Positions 6,635-14,400 are shown, numbered from the stretch's first letter. The stretch: DNA of 14,400 nt from an uncultured Peptococcaceae bacterium (GCA_902462325.1 CABQBF010000056.1:1-14400); one strand, 5' to 3'. Numbers and translations are program-made. Notes: a model not told the origin generated them from the letters alone.

Positions 6635-7546
6635 CTAATCGAAATAATCTAACAAATATTGCAGGAAAATTTTCTCTACCTCCGATAATTGATGACTGCC
6701 GTTTAATAAATACCCATAGGTTAACGTAATTGGTGTATCAAAAGGAATATAGCCATGTTTCCGATTGTTGAAATGTAATTTAAATTCATCCAGGCTGTAG
6801 GCTCCCAGCATATTTTGTTTATCGATCAACTCCAGCTGCGGAGAAATCGAGTTAATTTGATATTCGTAGTCAGTTCTGAAGCTGCCAACCACACCGCCAT
6901 ATTCATACGCAACCACTGGATAAATTGATGCACTACTTTCTATCGAATAAGTAGGACCTATGTTTTCTAATAAAGTTTTCTTCCCGCACATATACAGTTC
7001 CTTTGTACAATAGGCTGCAAATTGCAAATTATTCTTTAATAAATGATTTCCCAATTGATCAATATTAGGCTCTAAATTTACGATATTAATAATCGCAACA
7101 TCAAATGCTCCATGCGTTCCGCTCATTCTCTCAAAAATTTTGTCGTTACTCATCGCGTCGGCCTTTATTTTTATCTTTGGATAAATTTCATTAAAATTAA
7201 ATAACAGCTTTCCCAAATAGCTATCTGCAAATCTCGGCGTAACCGCCAACGAGATTTCCCCTTGTATAGACTTTAAATTCGGCATTATATTCAAGGCATC
7301 TCCAAACTGCCTGATCTCCTCATAATTATCCAGAATTGCCTGAAACTTATCCAGAATTTTTGCTCCGTCTTCTGTCAAAAACACACCCTTTGTAGAGCGC
7401 TCCATCAGAACAACACCCAATTCTTGCTCCAGCATTCTGATTGCCTTGCTGGCACCTTGCGGTGAAATATTATATTTCTCCGCAACTTTATGAATGGAAT
7501 GTAAACTAACAGCGCTCAAAAGATATTGAATTTGAACGATATTCAT
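6635..7546 (-). CDS. LysR-type transcriptional regulator
   Basis: The 303-residue protein has a standard N-terminal winged helix-turn-helix. It opens MNIVQIQYLLSAVSLHSIHK, followed by VAEKYNISPQGASKAIRMLEQELG (21-44), where the recognition helix lies, and the wing motif ERSTKGVFLTEDG (49-61). A linker helix leads to a periplasmic-binding-protein-like effector domain starting near ISLAVTPRFADSYLGKL (98-114). The effector half is divergent and AT-rich in codon use, and its ligand cannot be predicted. GGAGG lies 8 bases ahead of the ATG at 7546. The gene follows the phosphodiesterase gene in the same direction behind a terminator and has its own candidate promoter. Proximity suggests it may control the permease-phosphodiesterase pair, but LysR regulators more often sit divergent to their targets, so this is only inference. 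Confidence 0.9.
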   Translation of the reverse strand: MNIVQIQYLLSAVSLHSIHKVAEKYNISPQGASKAIRMLEQELGVVLMERSTKGVFLTEDGAKILDKFQAILDNYEEIRQFGDALNIMPNLKSIQGEISLAVTPRFADSYLGKLLFNFNEIYPKIKIKADAMSNDKIFERMSGTHGAFDVAIINIVNLEPNIDQLGNHLLKNNLQFAAYCTKELYMCGKKTLLENIGPTYSIESSASIYPVVAYEYGGVVGSFRTDYEYQINSISPQLELIDKQNMLGAYSLDEFKLHFNNRKHGYIPFDTPITLTYGYLLNGSHQLSEVEKIFLQYLLDYFD

Positions 7547-7716
7547 CTCGCTTCCTCCAATCCAAACTTCTCACAGTTTTTTTGTTCTCCGAACATCATT
7601 TGCAAGTCAAGCACAAACTGTCAAACCCTGTAACATAGGAACTTCCCTTGTATATTCCATTCCTCTTTCCGTCTATTGATATTCTTCACCAAAAAAAGCA
7701 ATTGTAGATTATTTTC

Positions 7717-7728
7717 AGACAATTGTCT
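7717..7728. promoter_or_regulatory. Perfect 12-base palindrome AGACAATTGTCT in the LysR gene leader
   Basis: AGACAATTGTCT is fully self-complementary and lies about 25 bases downstream of the predicted -10 box of the LysR gene, a position fitting repression or autoregulation. No binding protein can be assigned. Confidence 0.4.
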
Positions 7729-7751
7729 TCGTAAAAAATCCCCCATTTCAC

Positions 7752-7780
7752 AGTATAACCGAAATTGCATAAAACACCAA
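7752..7780 (-). promoter_or_regulatory. Candidate sigma-A promoter for the LysR-type gene
   Basis: Minus-strand TTGGTG (-35, 3 of 6), a 17-base spacer and TATACT (-10, 5 of 6). It is the best match in this gap, although it implies a leader of about 200 bases. A TTGACA closer to the gene has no acceptable -10 partner. Confidence 0.45.
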
Positions 7781-7835
7781 ATTTTATAGCTTCTTTCTAC
7801 ATGATGTATGAGCAGTTCTACATTTGATACCCAAT

Positions 7836-7891
7836 AAAAAAGCTGCTGCACCAAATCATATATCTACAAAATTATTTGACGCAACAGCTTT
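7836..7891 (-). terminator. Intrinsic terminator after the phosphodiesterase gene
   Basis: On the minus strand AAAGCTGTTGC (7891-7881) pairs with GCAGCAGCTTT (7849-7839), an 11-base stem with one G-U pair and a 31-base loop; the U run continues from the 3' arm. It begins about 35 bases past the stop codon at 7926. Confidence 0.75.
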
Positions 7892-7925
7892 ATTCCTTTA
7901 TTTATGCAAATATTTATCCAAAAAA

Positions 7926-10013
7926 TTATTTAACACTAAATGGATTATCTTCTAAAATCTGATACACAGGCGCCCCTTCGCATTGTGCCGGAATCGGAAT
8001 ACCAAGCAATGCCGAAACTGTAGGCGCCACATCTACTTCACGGATAACACGGTCTGTTACATAGCCTTTTTTGATACCCAGACCTGCGGCAAAGAAAATT
8101 GGAGAAACGCTGGTGCCAAAGTACCCTTCTGTTGTAGATAACGCATCGCCATGCAGACGATTAAATCCTTCTTCTAAGAAGTAAATAATATCGCCGCAGC
8201 GGTCACCACTTAAGCCAAGCAATGCAGCATCCTTATTGCGCATGGCAATATTCACAATACGTTTTCCGTTCATCCGATAGCTGTACAGGTCATCAATAAT
8301 TTTCCGTTCCAATTCATATTTATCTGCCGGGTCTACGATACCATGCGGATTCCGTCCCTTCAGATTAATATAAATATGGTTGCCGCGAGGCGCTACTGCC
8401 GTTGTTTTTTCCCAGTCGATTTCACGCAAAACTTTTCCATTTTCGTCCTGCTTTAGCACAGTATAGCCCAAATCACGCATAACGCCCACGTTCATAACAA
8501 ACCCTTCGCCCAAATATGGCAGGTCGTCCTCTTCACTGCACAATAGGCCATGGTCGCTGGTTACAATAATATTCCATCCCTTATCCATCAGCGGCAGGAA
8601 CTGCCCAACATACTCGTCCGTCTGCAGGAAAATTTCTTCTAAAAATCCCTGATATACTTTTTCATCATTATAACCATATTTTTCTCTAGTTTTTGCCCAT
8701 CTCCAGCATGGATGCCCAATATGGTCATGATTATGAATATGAGTAAATACCGCATCGTAATGATTCTGTTCAATCAAGCCCAACAACGCTTTTGCCTGCC
8801 ATTTCTGGAAAACATCCCAGCTTGGCAGGGAACGCCGGCTAATCATTTCCGGATAACCACCGCCTACACCGATAGCATAGGGAACATATCCGGCAATGTC
8901 CACTGTCTGCTGATATAAAGACTGTGGCAGCCAATTGGATTCTTTGCGTTCTGTTTCAATATCCAACGCTGTTCCGGCAGAAATTGTTACAAATTCTCCC
9001 TTTGGATCAATTTTTACAATCGTAAAGTGCCTTGTTGTTTTTATTTTTTTATCGCCAAACAGAAGCTCTGTTTCCACCACCGGATGATATTCGCCATCCC
9101 GAATGGTCACAAACGGTTTCTCCGCTCTCTTATTCAAATAAATTTCTACACGATCATATTGACCTTTTTCATTTTGTAACATCAGGCTGGGATATTGTAT
9201 CGTCCCTTGGGCAACAATAACGTGGAATTCCTTAGCGCTGACAGGGATCTCATGTTTCCAGTTTTTCGGTTCAGTAATTGGGGAATTATAAGTTTTCAGA
9301 CATTTATCGCTTTCATTCATTTCTTCCCCTTCCATATGTTCAAACAATAACCAGGTTTTTGGCGCAATTCCTGTCTGTACACCTTCGCCGTCGGCATCTG
9401 CACTTGCATTTCCTGCGCCCATTTCATTAAAGCTAGAAATATAGCCTGCATTGGATTCCTGTTCCTTCATATCGTCGGTCATAATACAACCAGCGCCGCC
9501 TTTGGCTTCCAAATGTTCACGAGGACCGATGACCTTGCAATCTACCGTCGCATAAGTTAAATAATCGTCATCTACAATTGCGGAGGTATGATTTGGACCC
9601 AATGGCGCTAAACCACCCACAATATGCAGATTTGGACTGTCAATTCGCGCCGGCCAGCAGCACGGCCAAGTCCATACCAATGCTTTTTTTCCGGCTTTTA
9701 CAGCCGTTTCCCATATCTGCTCTGCTGTAATCTTAGATGTGTCGAAAGTATATACCAAACGATCCAATTCTGTTGGATGAGAATTCCAGTAGCAGGTCAC
9801 ACCATGCGTGTTCGGGTACGCACCTGTAGCCAGCGTGGTCCACATAGGCGGCGTAATGGTTGGCACACCGCCTAGCATTACTAAATCTTCTCTGGCGCTG
9901 CCGCGGTCCAACATTTTTTTAATGTTGGGCAGCCGTCCTTCCTCCAATAATCGTTTACACAACTTGGGATCCATACCGTCGATCCCCAATACAATTACTT
10001 TTTGATTTGTCAT
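7926..10013 (-). CDS. Type I phosphodiesterase/nucleotide pyrophosphatase-family hydrolase (alkaline phosphatase superfamily)
   Basis: The 695-residue protein carries the metal-dependent core of the phosphodiesterase/nucleotide pyrophosphatase family. VLGIDGMD (8-15) supplies Asp12. PTITPPMWTTLATGAYPNTHG (51-71) carries Thr54 in the place of the family's Thr nucleophile. DHIGH (430-434) and TSDHG (485-489) supply further Asp/His ligands. LHGD at 620-623 may give the last His, although the usual GTHG-type motif is not obvious. Residues about 190-370 form a large insert, in part beta-rich, that interrupts the core. No signal peptide is visible, so it acts in the cytoplasm, probably splitting a phosphate or phosphonate ester brought in from outside. 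It lies 64 bases after the anion permease gene, with AAGGAGG ahead of the ATG, and ends in a terminator. Family membership is firm; substrate is unknown, and phosphonate, nucleotide and sulfate-ester substrates are all open. Confidence 0.85.
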   Translation of the reverse strand: MTNQKVIVLGIDGMDPKLCKRLLEEGRLPNIKKMLDRGSAREDLVMLGGVPTITPPMWTTLATGAYPNTHGVTCYWNSHPTELDRLVYTFDTSKITAEQIWETAVKAGKKALVWTWPCCWPARIDSPNLHIVGGLAPLGPNHTSAIVDDDYLTYATVDCKVIGPREHLEAKGGAGCIMTDDMKEQESNAGYISSFNEMGAGNASADADGEGVQTGIAPKTWLLFEHMEGEEMNESDKCLKTYNSPITEPKNWKHEIPVSAKEFHVIVAQGTIQYPSLMLQNEKGQYDRVEIYLNKRAEKPFVTIRDGEYHPVVETELLFGDKKIKTTRHFTIVKIDPKGEFVTISAGTALDIETERKESNWLPQSLYQQTVDIAGYVPYAIGVGGGYPEMISRRSLPSWDVFQKWQAKALLGLIEQNHYDAVFTHIHNHDHIGHPCWRWAKTREKYGYNDEKVYQGFLEEIFLQTDEYVGQFLPLMDKGWNIIVTSDHGLLCSEEDDLPYLGEGFVMNVGVMRDLGYTVLKQDENGKVLREIDWEKTTAVAPRGNHIYINLKGRNPHGIVDPADKYELERKIIDDLYSYRMNGKRIVNIAMRNKDAALLGLSGDRCGDIIYFLEEGFNRLHGDALSTTEGYFGTSVSPIFFAAGLGIKKGYVTDRVIREVDVAPTVSALLGIPIPAQCEGAPVYQILEDNPFSVK

Positions 10014-10077
10014 TTGTTTTTTTCCTCCTTGTCATCATTTAAAACCTATCTGATGCAACCAAATATCAGTTGCTTTT

Positions 10078-11531
10078 TTAACCTAACCCTGCAAACACAA
10101 AATTACACAAAGGAATCATCGCAATCACGATCACAACTGTTACCAGATAATAGGCCGAACCTAACAAATAGGCATGCCTGCTGGGTACCTCATCATAGCC
10201 GAAAATCAAACCTGCTTGCATAGAAGCTGCTGGAGTACCAAAGGAACAGCACAACGCTGCATATAGTACGAAAAAGAAGGTTATCGGATTACCGCCCATA
10301 GCGATAAAAATTGGAGCCAATACAGGCGTAAACAGCGCACCCATAACCAGATTGTGGAATATCTGCGTCAAGAGCCCGATCACAATTACGATCGCAATCA
10401 GCATTGCAGTCGTTCCCATACTGGAAAAGAATGGTGTGCAAACTTCATTTACAGTTGCCATTAATCCCACTTCTTCCGATTCCATTGCATTTGCCAGCGG
10501 AATGGTTACCATGAACAGTAAAATAGGACCCCACGCGACCCCTTTCTGAAAGCAATCTTCCATAGAACATATTGGATCGCCTTTTTCATCTTTCCAAATA
10601 GAAAATACTACCAGATATAAGATCGTCATGCCTGTAACGCCCCAAGTGGCCAACATTGTCCAAAGAGCTCCCTGAAAAACAGATGGCAATAGCAAGGTTA
10701 CAAAATAAATTACCAATAAAATCAAACCGATTTTCTGCTTCATGTTCAGTTTATAAGCAGCATAATTCGCACGCATTTCTTCTGTCAAATAAAATTTGGA
10801 AGCATCAGGCCTGAAAATGAATTTTACAATTAAGATAACTGCTAACATGGAAAGTACTGTGTATAATTCCCCAATAAATAGGAATTGCAGCCCTTCCACC
10901 ACAACGCCTGTCGCCGCTGTTAAAAATCCACCGTACATCATAACGCCACCAAAAAATGGAACCATTTGGCCACCGCTAAAACCACCGAATAAAATCAATC
11001 CATAAACCATGCTGACAAGTAAATTTCCTTTTTCCATGCCGTTCTTTTCTGCAATCGTTTTCGTTACACCCCACATTAGGAAGATTGCTGCAAAAGAACC
11101 GCCCAACATACCCAACAAGCAGGTTACAAGAACAAGCGCCGTAGCTAATAACCACGGACGATTTACGAAAACTTTCTTTCCCATAGCCCAGTACGCAATG
11201 GCCTCATTTACCCCAATTTGACCCAGACAGTAAGCAAAAATATAGGACATGATAACTAGGTTGTAGTTGGATTGGTAAAGCCTGCAACAAAAGCCATCAA
11301 AGGTGTCGTGACACCAGTCAAAGATAATGTAAAAAAACCTAATACACTTGGCCATAAAATACCAACAAAAATCCAGCCATACAATAAGCCTAAAAACACA
11401 CCAAAAACTTTCATACCTAATAGCGTAACCTGTCCAAAGGGCGGTAAAAAACCACCGCATAGCATCAGCGCAATCATAATTGCTACATGTACATAACTCA
11501 TTGTATTTTTCTTTGCAACATTCGCTGTCAT
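10078..11531 (-). pseudogene. Multi-span anion permease (DASS/SLC13-like), interrupted by a frameshift
   Basis: Two adjacent frames together encode one polytopic membrane protein of about 484 residues. The first starts at ATG 11531, preceded by GGGGAGG, and encodes 91 residues ending FVAGFTNPTTT at a TAG (11258-11256). The second frame continues from about 11259 with LVIMSYIFAYCLGQIG and runs 393 residues to 10078, with many hydrophobic segments and a FGTPAASMQAG motif near the C-terminus. Adding one base near 11259 restores a continuous protein, with NPTTTLVIMSY as the natural join. No slippery heptamer is present, so programmed -1 frameshifting is unlikely. The second part could restart at ATG 11250, five bases after the stop, but has no ribosome binding site. 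Similarity is to sodium-coupled or ion-transporter-superfamily anion carriers for dicarboxylates or related anions; the substrate is unknown. It is either a real mutation or a sequencing error; all the rest is intact. Confidence 0.75.
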
Positions 11532-11688
11532 AAGAACCTCCCCTTTTTGTTTCTTAAAATAAGTTATCAATCATGTAAATAGCAACTTTGGCGCCAATTA
11601 CTATTACAACATCTAAAAAGCGCTTAACATGAATCCTGCGAATGGATTCTCGGTTATTTTAATTCCACGAAGCACTTTCCTTGTACTT

Positions 11689-11717
11689 ATAATATAGTAT
11701 TAACTAATGCTTTGCAT
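11689..11717 (-). promoter_or_regulatory. Candidate activator-dependent promoter and operator for the permease-phosphodiesterase pair
   Basis: The minus strand shows overlapping -10-like hexamers TATATT (11696-11691) and TATTAT (11694-11689) but no acceptable -35 box. The place of the -35 is occupied by the inverted repeat ATGC-TTT-GCAT (11707-11717). A missing -35 box beside a symmetric site is usual for promoters that need an activator. The LysR-type protein encoded at 6635-7546 is one candidate. Confidence 0.35.
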
Positions 11718-11817
11718 AGAATCGTTTTATTTACAACACGGCTAGTAACTATTAGTTGCTGGAAAACCTTCTTTTCCGCTATAAACTTTTTCTTACTGGC
11801 TTGCGTTTTTTCCACGC

Positions 11818-11863
11818 AAAAAAGCCGTCCGTTTGGTTTATTCAACCAATCGAACGGCTTTTT
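11818..11863 (-). terminator. Strong intrinsic terminator after secG
   Basis: On the minus strand AAAAAGCCGTTCG pairs with CGGACGGCTTTTT (one G-U), and TTGGTT/AACCAA extends the hairpin inward to a short loop; six U follow the GC-rich part. It begins about 20 bases after the secG stop codon and separates the housekeeping block from the permease gene. Confidence 0.9.
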
Positions 11864-11882
11864 ATCCTTTATCACTTCTTGT

Positions 11883-12104
11883 TTATGCCATGATAGCCAG
11901 TACTAATGTTAATACCATAAAGGCCACTGCAAAAACTTTAGACCATGTTGCAAATTTATCATCCATACCTTTTTTCCCAAAAAAGGTTTCAGCACCACCA
12001 GTGATTGCACCAGATAAGCCAGCGCTTTTACCAGACTGCAATAAAACGGTTGCGATTAATCCAACGGCTGCAATAACCTGCAGAATTGTTACCAGAATTG
12101 TCAC
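11883..12104 (-). CDS. secG: Preprotein translocase subunit SecG
   Basis: The 73-residue protein is a typical SecG, the small accessory subunit of the SecYEG channel in the cytoplasmic membrane. It has two membrane segments (about 3-21 and 54-72) joined by the conserved loop LLQSGKSAGLSGAITGGAET (21-40), followed by FFGKKG. The length is normal for the family. The start codon is GTG at 12104, supported by AAGGAGG 8 bases ahead. It follows eno by 92 bases in the same direction, an arrangement common in Firmicutes, but has its own strong promoter and ends with a strong terminator. Confidence 0.95.
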   Translation of the reverse strand: MTILVTILQVIAAVGLIATVLLQSGKSAGLSGAITGGAETFFGKKGMDDKFATWSKVFAVAFMVLTLVLAIMA

Positions 12105-12142
12105 TGTAAATCCTCCTTCACCTGTTTCTACTCAATATGCCT

Positions 12143-12171
12143 ATTCTAGCAGATGAACAGATAAAATGCAA
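12143..12171 (-). promoter_or_regulatory. Predicted promoter for secG, extended -10 type
   Basis: Minus-strand TTGCAT (-35, 4 of 6), a 17-base spacer ending TGC and TAGAAT (-10, 5 of 6). The TGN before the -10 box adds strength. It lies in the short gap after eno and would start transcription about 30 bases ahead of the GTG. Confidence 0.7.
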
Positions 12172-12196
12172 TGAAAATTTCTGCTTTCTGCCGAAT

Positions 12197-13483
12197 TTAT
12201 TTTTTCAGATTATAGAAACTCTTGATGCCATTGTAAACGGCAACTTCATCCAATTCTTCTTCGATACGCAGCAACTGATTGTATTTAGCTACACGGTCAC
12301 TTCTGGATGGCGCACCTGTTTTAATCTGACCGGCGTTGGTAGCTACAGCAATATCAGCGATGGTTGCATCTTCAGTCTCACCAGAACGATGGGAGATGAT
12401 AGCAGTGTAGCCGGCCTGTTTTGCCATTTCTACAGCTTCCAGTGTTTCAGTTAAAGTTCCAATCTGGTTTACCTTCACTAAAATTGCATTGGCAGTATCC
12501 TGCGCAATACCTTTGGACAGGCGGCGTGTATTGGTCACGAACAGGTCGTCGCCCACCAACTGCACTTTTTTGCCCAGTCGTTCGGTCATCATTTTCCAGC
12601 CTTCCCAGTCTTCTTCTGCCAGACCATCTTCGATAGAGATAACGGGATATTTGTTGCACAGTTCTTCATAAAAATCTACCATTTCAGCAGCGGTTTTCTT
12701 TACGCCTTCACCGGCCAATTCGTAAATGCCATCGTGATACAATTCGGTAGAAGCCACATCCAAAGCCAGATAAACATCTTTACCCGGTTCATATCCGGCA
12801 GCTTGAATCGCTTCTACAATCACGGCCAGCGCTTCTTCGTTGGAGCCTAAATTTGGCGCAAAGCCGCCTTCATCGCCAACGGCAGTATTGTAGCCTTTAC
12901 CTTTTAATACTTTTTTTAAGCTATGGAATACTTCTGTCCCCATGCGCAGTGCTTCGCTGAAAGTAGGCGCGCCTAAGGGCATCACCATAAATTCCTGAAT
13001 ATCCACATTGTTGTCGGCATGTTTACCGCCGTTTAAAATATTCATCATAGGAGATGGCAACACTTTTGCATTGGCACCGCCAATATAGCGATACAACGGC
13101 AAACCGGCAGAATCGGCAGCAGCTTTGGCAACAGCCAAGGATACGCCCAAAATAGCATTGGCGCCCAGCTTACCTTTATTGTTAGTGCCGTCCAGTTCAA
13201 TCAGGAAACGGTCAATGCCGCTCTGGTCGGTAGCATCCAGGCCGATTAAGCCAGGAGCAATCAGGGTATTAACATTGTCCACTGCTGTTAAGGTGCCTTT
13301 GCCTAAATAGCGTTCTTTATCGCCATCACGCAGTTCTACAGCTTCAAAAGCGCCGGTAGAAGCGCCAGATGGAACAGCAGCGCGGCCAAAAGCGCCGTCT
13401 TCCAGATAAACGTCCACTTCCACCGTTGGATTTCCGCGGGAATCTAAAATTTCTCTTGCATATACATCGGTAATCATACTCAT
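12197..13483 (-). CDS. eno: Enolase (phosphopyruvate hydratase)
   Basis: The 428-residue, full-length enolase converts 2-phosphoglycerate to phosphoenolpyruvate in glycolysis. All key residues are seen: the loop SGASTG (39-44), Glu205 in GDEGGFAP, magnesium ligands Asp242 (LDVAS), Glu285 (SIEDGLAEEDW) and Asp312 (LVGDDLFVTN), catalytic Lys337 (KVNQIGT), HRSGETED (365-372) and Lys388 (IKTG). The ATG at 13483 has AGGAGG 9 bases ahead; the second Met at residue 3 is an alternative start. It follows gpmI in the same direction, so successive glycolytic steps are adjacent. The 143-base gap to gpmI contains only a small CGCC/GGCG hairpin at 13586-13598 and no clear promoter, so the two are probably co-transcribed. 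Confidence 0.98.
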   Translation of the reverse strand: MSMITDVYAREILDSRGNPTVEVDVYLEDGAFGRAAVPSGASTGAFEAVELRDGDKERYLGKGTLTAVDNVNTLIAPGLIGLDATDQSGIDRFLIELDGTNNKGKLGANAILGVSLAVAKAAADSAGLPLYRYIGGANAKVLPSPMMNILNGGKHADNNVDIQEFMVMPLGAPTFSEALRMGTEVFHSLKKVLKGKGYNTAVGDEGGFAPNLGSNEEALAVIVEAIQAAGYEPGKDVYLALDVASTELYHDGIYELAGEGVKKTAAEMVDFYEELCNKYPVISIEDGLAEEDWEGWKMMTERLGKKVQLVGDDLFVTNTRRLSKGIAQDTANAILVKVNQIGTLTETLEAVEMAKQAGYTAIISHRSGETEDATIADIAVATNAGQIKTGAPSRSDRVAKYNQLLRIEEELDEVAVYNGIKSFYNLKK

Positions 13484-13626
13484 TGGGATGTTCCTCCTCT
13501 TAATTTATAAAAAGACTTTAAAAACTCTAAATTTTGGCTACACTTCGCCTCTTCCTCCGCGACTCCGAAAAATGCTTCACACCTACGCCTTTCTGGCGGA
13601 ATGAACCAATATAACAGAGTGAGAAT

Positions 13627-14400
13627 TTAGCAAGCCATAATCAAGCTGCTGCCCGTCATCTCAGTTGGCTTTTCAATTCCTAGTAAAGCCAACACTGTTG
13701 GCGCTACATCTTGTAGTGAACCATCTTTCACCTGACGCGGCTGCGGTGTTACCGCAATAAACGGCACCGGATTGGCCGTATGAGCGGTATGGGGTGTCCC
13801 TTTCACAGGATCTATCATTTGCTCAGCATTGCCATGGTCGGCAGTAATCAGCAACACGCCGCCCATCTTTTCAATTACTGCTGCCACTTCCCCCACACAG
13901 GCATCCACAGTTTCCACCGCTTTGCGGGCAGCTTCTTGCACGCCAGTGTGCCCAACCATATCGGGATTGGCGAAATTGACCAAAATAAATGGATATTTCT
14001 CGCTCCGTATAGCGGAAACCAGGTTATCCTTTACAGCAAGCGCACTCATTTCCGGCTGTAAGTCATAGGTAGCCACTTTAGGCGATGGCACCAGTAGCCG
14101 GTCTTCTAACAGATTAGGTTCTTCCACACCGCCGTTAAAGAAAAAGGTGACATGGGCGTATTTTTCTGTTTCTGCCACACGAAATTGAGGAATTCCATGG
14201 GCGGCTAACACTTGGCCCAACGTATTCTGCAAATCCTGCGGCGGGAAAGCCACTGTAACATCTAACCCCTTTTCATACTGGGTCATAGCTACAAACTGCA
14301 CGCCCAAATAGGGCCGTACAAATCCGTTAAATTCTCGGCTGACAAAAGCTTTGGTGATTTCTCTAGCCCGGTCGCCGCGGAAATTGAAGAAAATCACGCC
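13627..14400 (-). CDS. gpmI: 2,3-bisphosphoglycerate-independent phosphoglycerate mutase, C-terminal half (start beyond the right edge)
   Basis: The visible 257 residues are about half of the usual length near 510. The enzyme interconverts 3- and 2-phosphoglycerate and depends on manganese in the Firmicutes studied. Signatures are FFNFRGDRARE near the start of the fragment, VNFANPDMVGHTG with the Asp and His metal ligands, ITADHGNAEQM with the Asp-His pair, and TPHTAHTANPVPF with a further metal-binding His. The C-terminal end SLQDVAPTVLALLGIEKPTEMTGSSL is typical. The frame stays open to the edge (GTG at 14397 is internal Val), so the gene continues outside. It belongs with enolase directly downstream as part of a glycolytic operon. 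Confidence 0.97.
   Translation of the reverse strand, partial: GVIFFNFRGDRAREITKAFVSREFNGFVRPYLGVQFVAMTQYEKGLDVTVAFPPQDLQNTLGQVLAAHGIPQFRVAETEKYAHVTFFFNGGVEEPNLLEDRLLVPSPKVATYDLQPEMSALAVKDNLVSAIRSEKYPFILVNFANPDMVGHTGVQEAARKAVETVDACVGEVAAVIEKMGGVLLITADHGNAEQMIDPVKGTPHTAHTANPVPFIAVTPQPRQVKDGSLQDVAPTVLALLGIEKPTEMTGSSLIMAC

Larger units (their letters stand above)
7547..7925. other. Intergenic region between phosphodiesterase and LysR genes
   Basis: This 379-base stretch holds, in direction of transcription, a terminator (7836-7891), a candidate promoter (7752-7780) and a leader of about 200 bases to the LysR start with a perfect 12-base palindrome. A 77-codon open frame at 7621-7854 starts inside the terminator stem, lacks a ribosome binding site and is not considered a gene. 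The leader is unusually long for a LysR gene, which leaves room for RNA-level or autoregulatory control. Confidence 0.6.
11532..11882. other. Intergenic region between secG and the permease gene
   Basis: This 351-base gap contains the secG terminator (11818-11863), a small hairpin TTGCG/CGCAA at 11801-11819, the repeats AACTATTAGTT (11747-11757) and ATGCTTTGCAT (11707-11717), and a -10-like element near 11689-11696. The leader to the permease start would be about 150 bases. No tRNA or small gene was recognised; the open frame at 11687-11875 runs through the terminator and is rejected. Confidence 0.6.

Noticed and set aside
7621..7854. 77-codon open frame on the minus strand
   Set aside because: It begins inside the terminator stem, has no ribosome binding site, overlaps the LysR promoter and shows no recognisable protein character.
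11240..11275. Programmed -1 frameshift in the permease gene
   Set aside because: No slippery X-XXY-YYZ heptamer precedes the TAG stop and no clear downstream stimulatory structure was seen; a lost base is simpler.
11687..11875. 62-codon open frame on the minus strand
   Set aside because: It runs through the secG terminator, has no ribosome binding site and looks like chance.
13484..13626. Possible terminator or promoter between gpmI and eno
   Set aside because: Only a 4-base CGCC/GGCG hairpin without a U run is present, and no convincing -35/-10 pair was found.

Overview
All recognised genes lie on the minus strand, so transcription runs from the right edge to the left edge. The content points to an anaerobic low-to-mid GC Firmicute: glycolysis genes next to secG, a Re-type citrate synthase in place of the usual Si-type enzyme, GGAGG-type ribosome binding sites, and promoters and terminators of the usual sigma-A/intrinsic type. 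A Negativicutes member such as an Acidaminococcaceae relative would fit, but that placement is an impression from protein flavour and was not tested.

Right side (about 11.8-14.4 kb): housekeeping. The C-terminal half of cofactor-independent phosphoglycerate mutase (gpmI) enters from the right edge, followed by enolase (eno) and the translocase subunit secG. secG has its own strong promoter, and a strong intrinsic terminator closes the block.

Middle (about 6.6-11.5 kb): an accessory block whose substrate is unknown. It holds a multi-membrane-span anion permease whose reading frame is broken by an apparent single-base loss, a 695-residue phosphodiesterase/nucleotide-pyrophosphatase-family hydrolase ending in a clear terminator, and a divergent LysR-type regulator. 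Permease and hydrolase look co-transcribed (64-base gap); the LysR protein is a plausible but unproven regulator of them. A TraB/PrgY-family membrane protein (about 5.3-6.5 kb) follows under its own promoter.

Left side (about 0.6-5.1 kb): a compact operon of Re-citrate synthase, aconitase and NAD-type isocitrate dehydrogenase. Together they convert oxaloacetate and acetyl-CoA to 2-oxoglutarate, the oxidative arm of an incomplete TCA cycle, most likely to supply glutamate. A good promoter precedes it, and its leader of about 100 bases holds a terminator-like hairpin just before the ribosome binding site, suggesting premature-termination control. Inverted repeats lie upstream of the promoter. 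A hairpin terminator ends the operon. Last, the N-terminal part of a YheO-like PAS-domain regulator runs off the left edge, with its own promoter in a very A/T-rich tract.

Most worth following up: the Re-citrate synthase operon with its unusual leader, the frameshifted permease, and the uncharacterised permease-hydrolase-LysR group. I saw no rRNA, tRNA, CRISPR array or insertion sequence.
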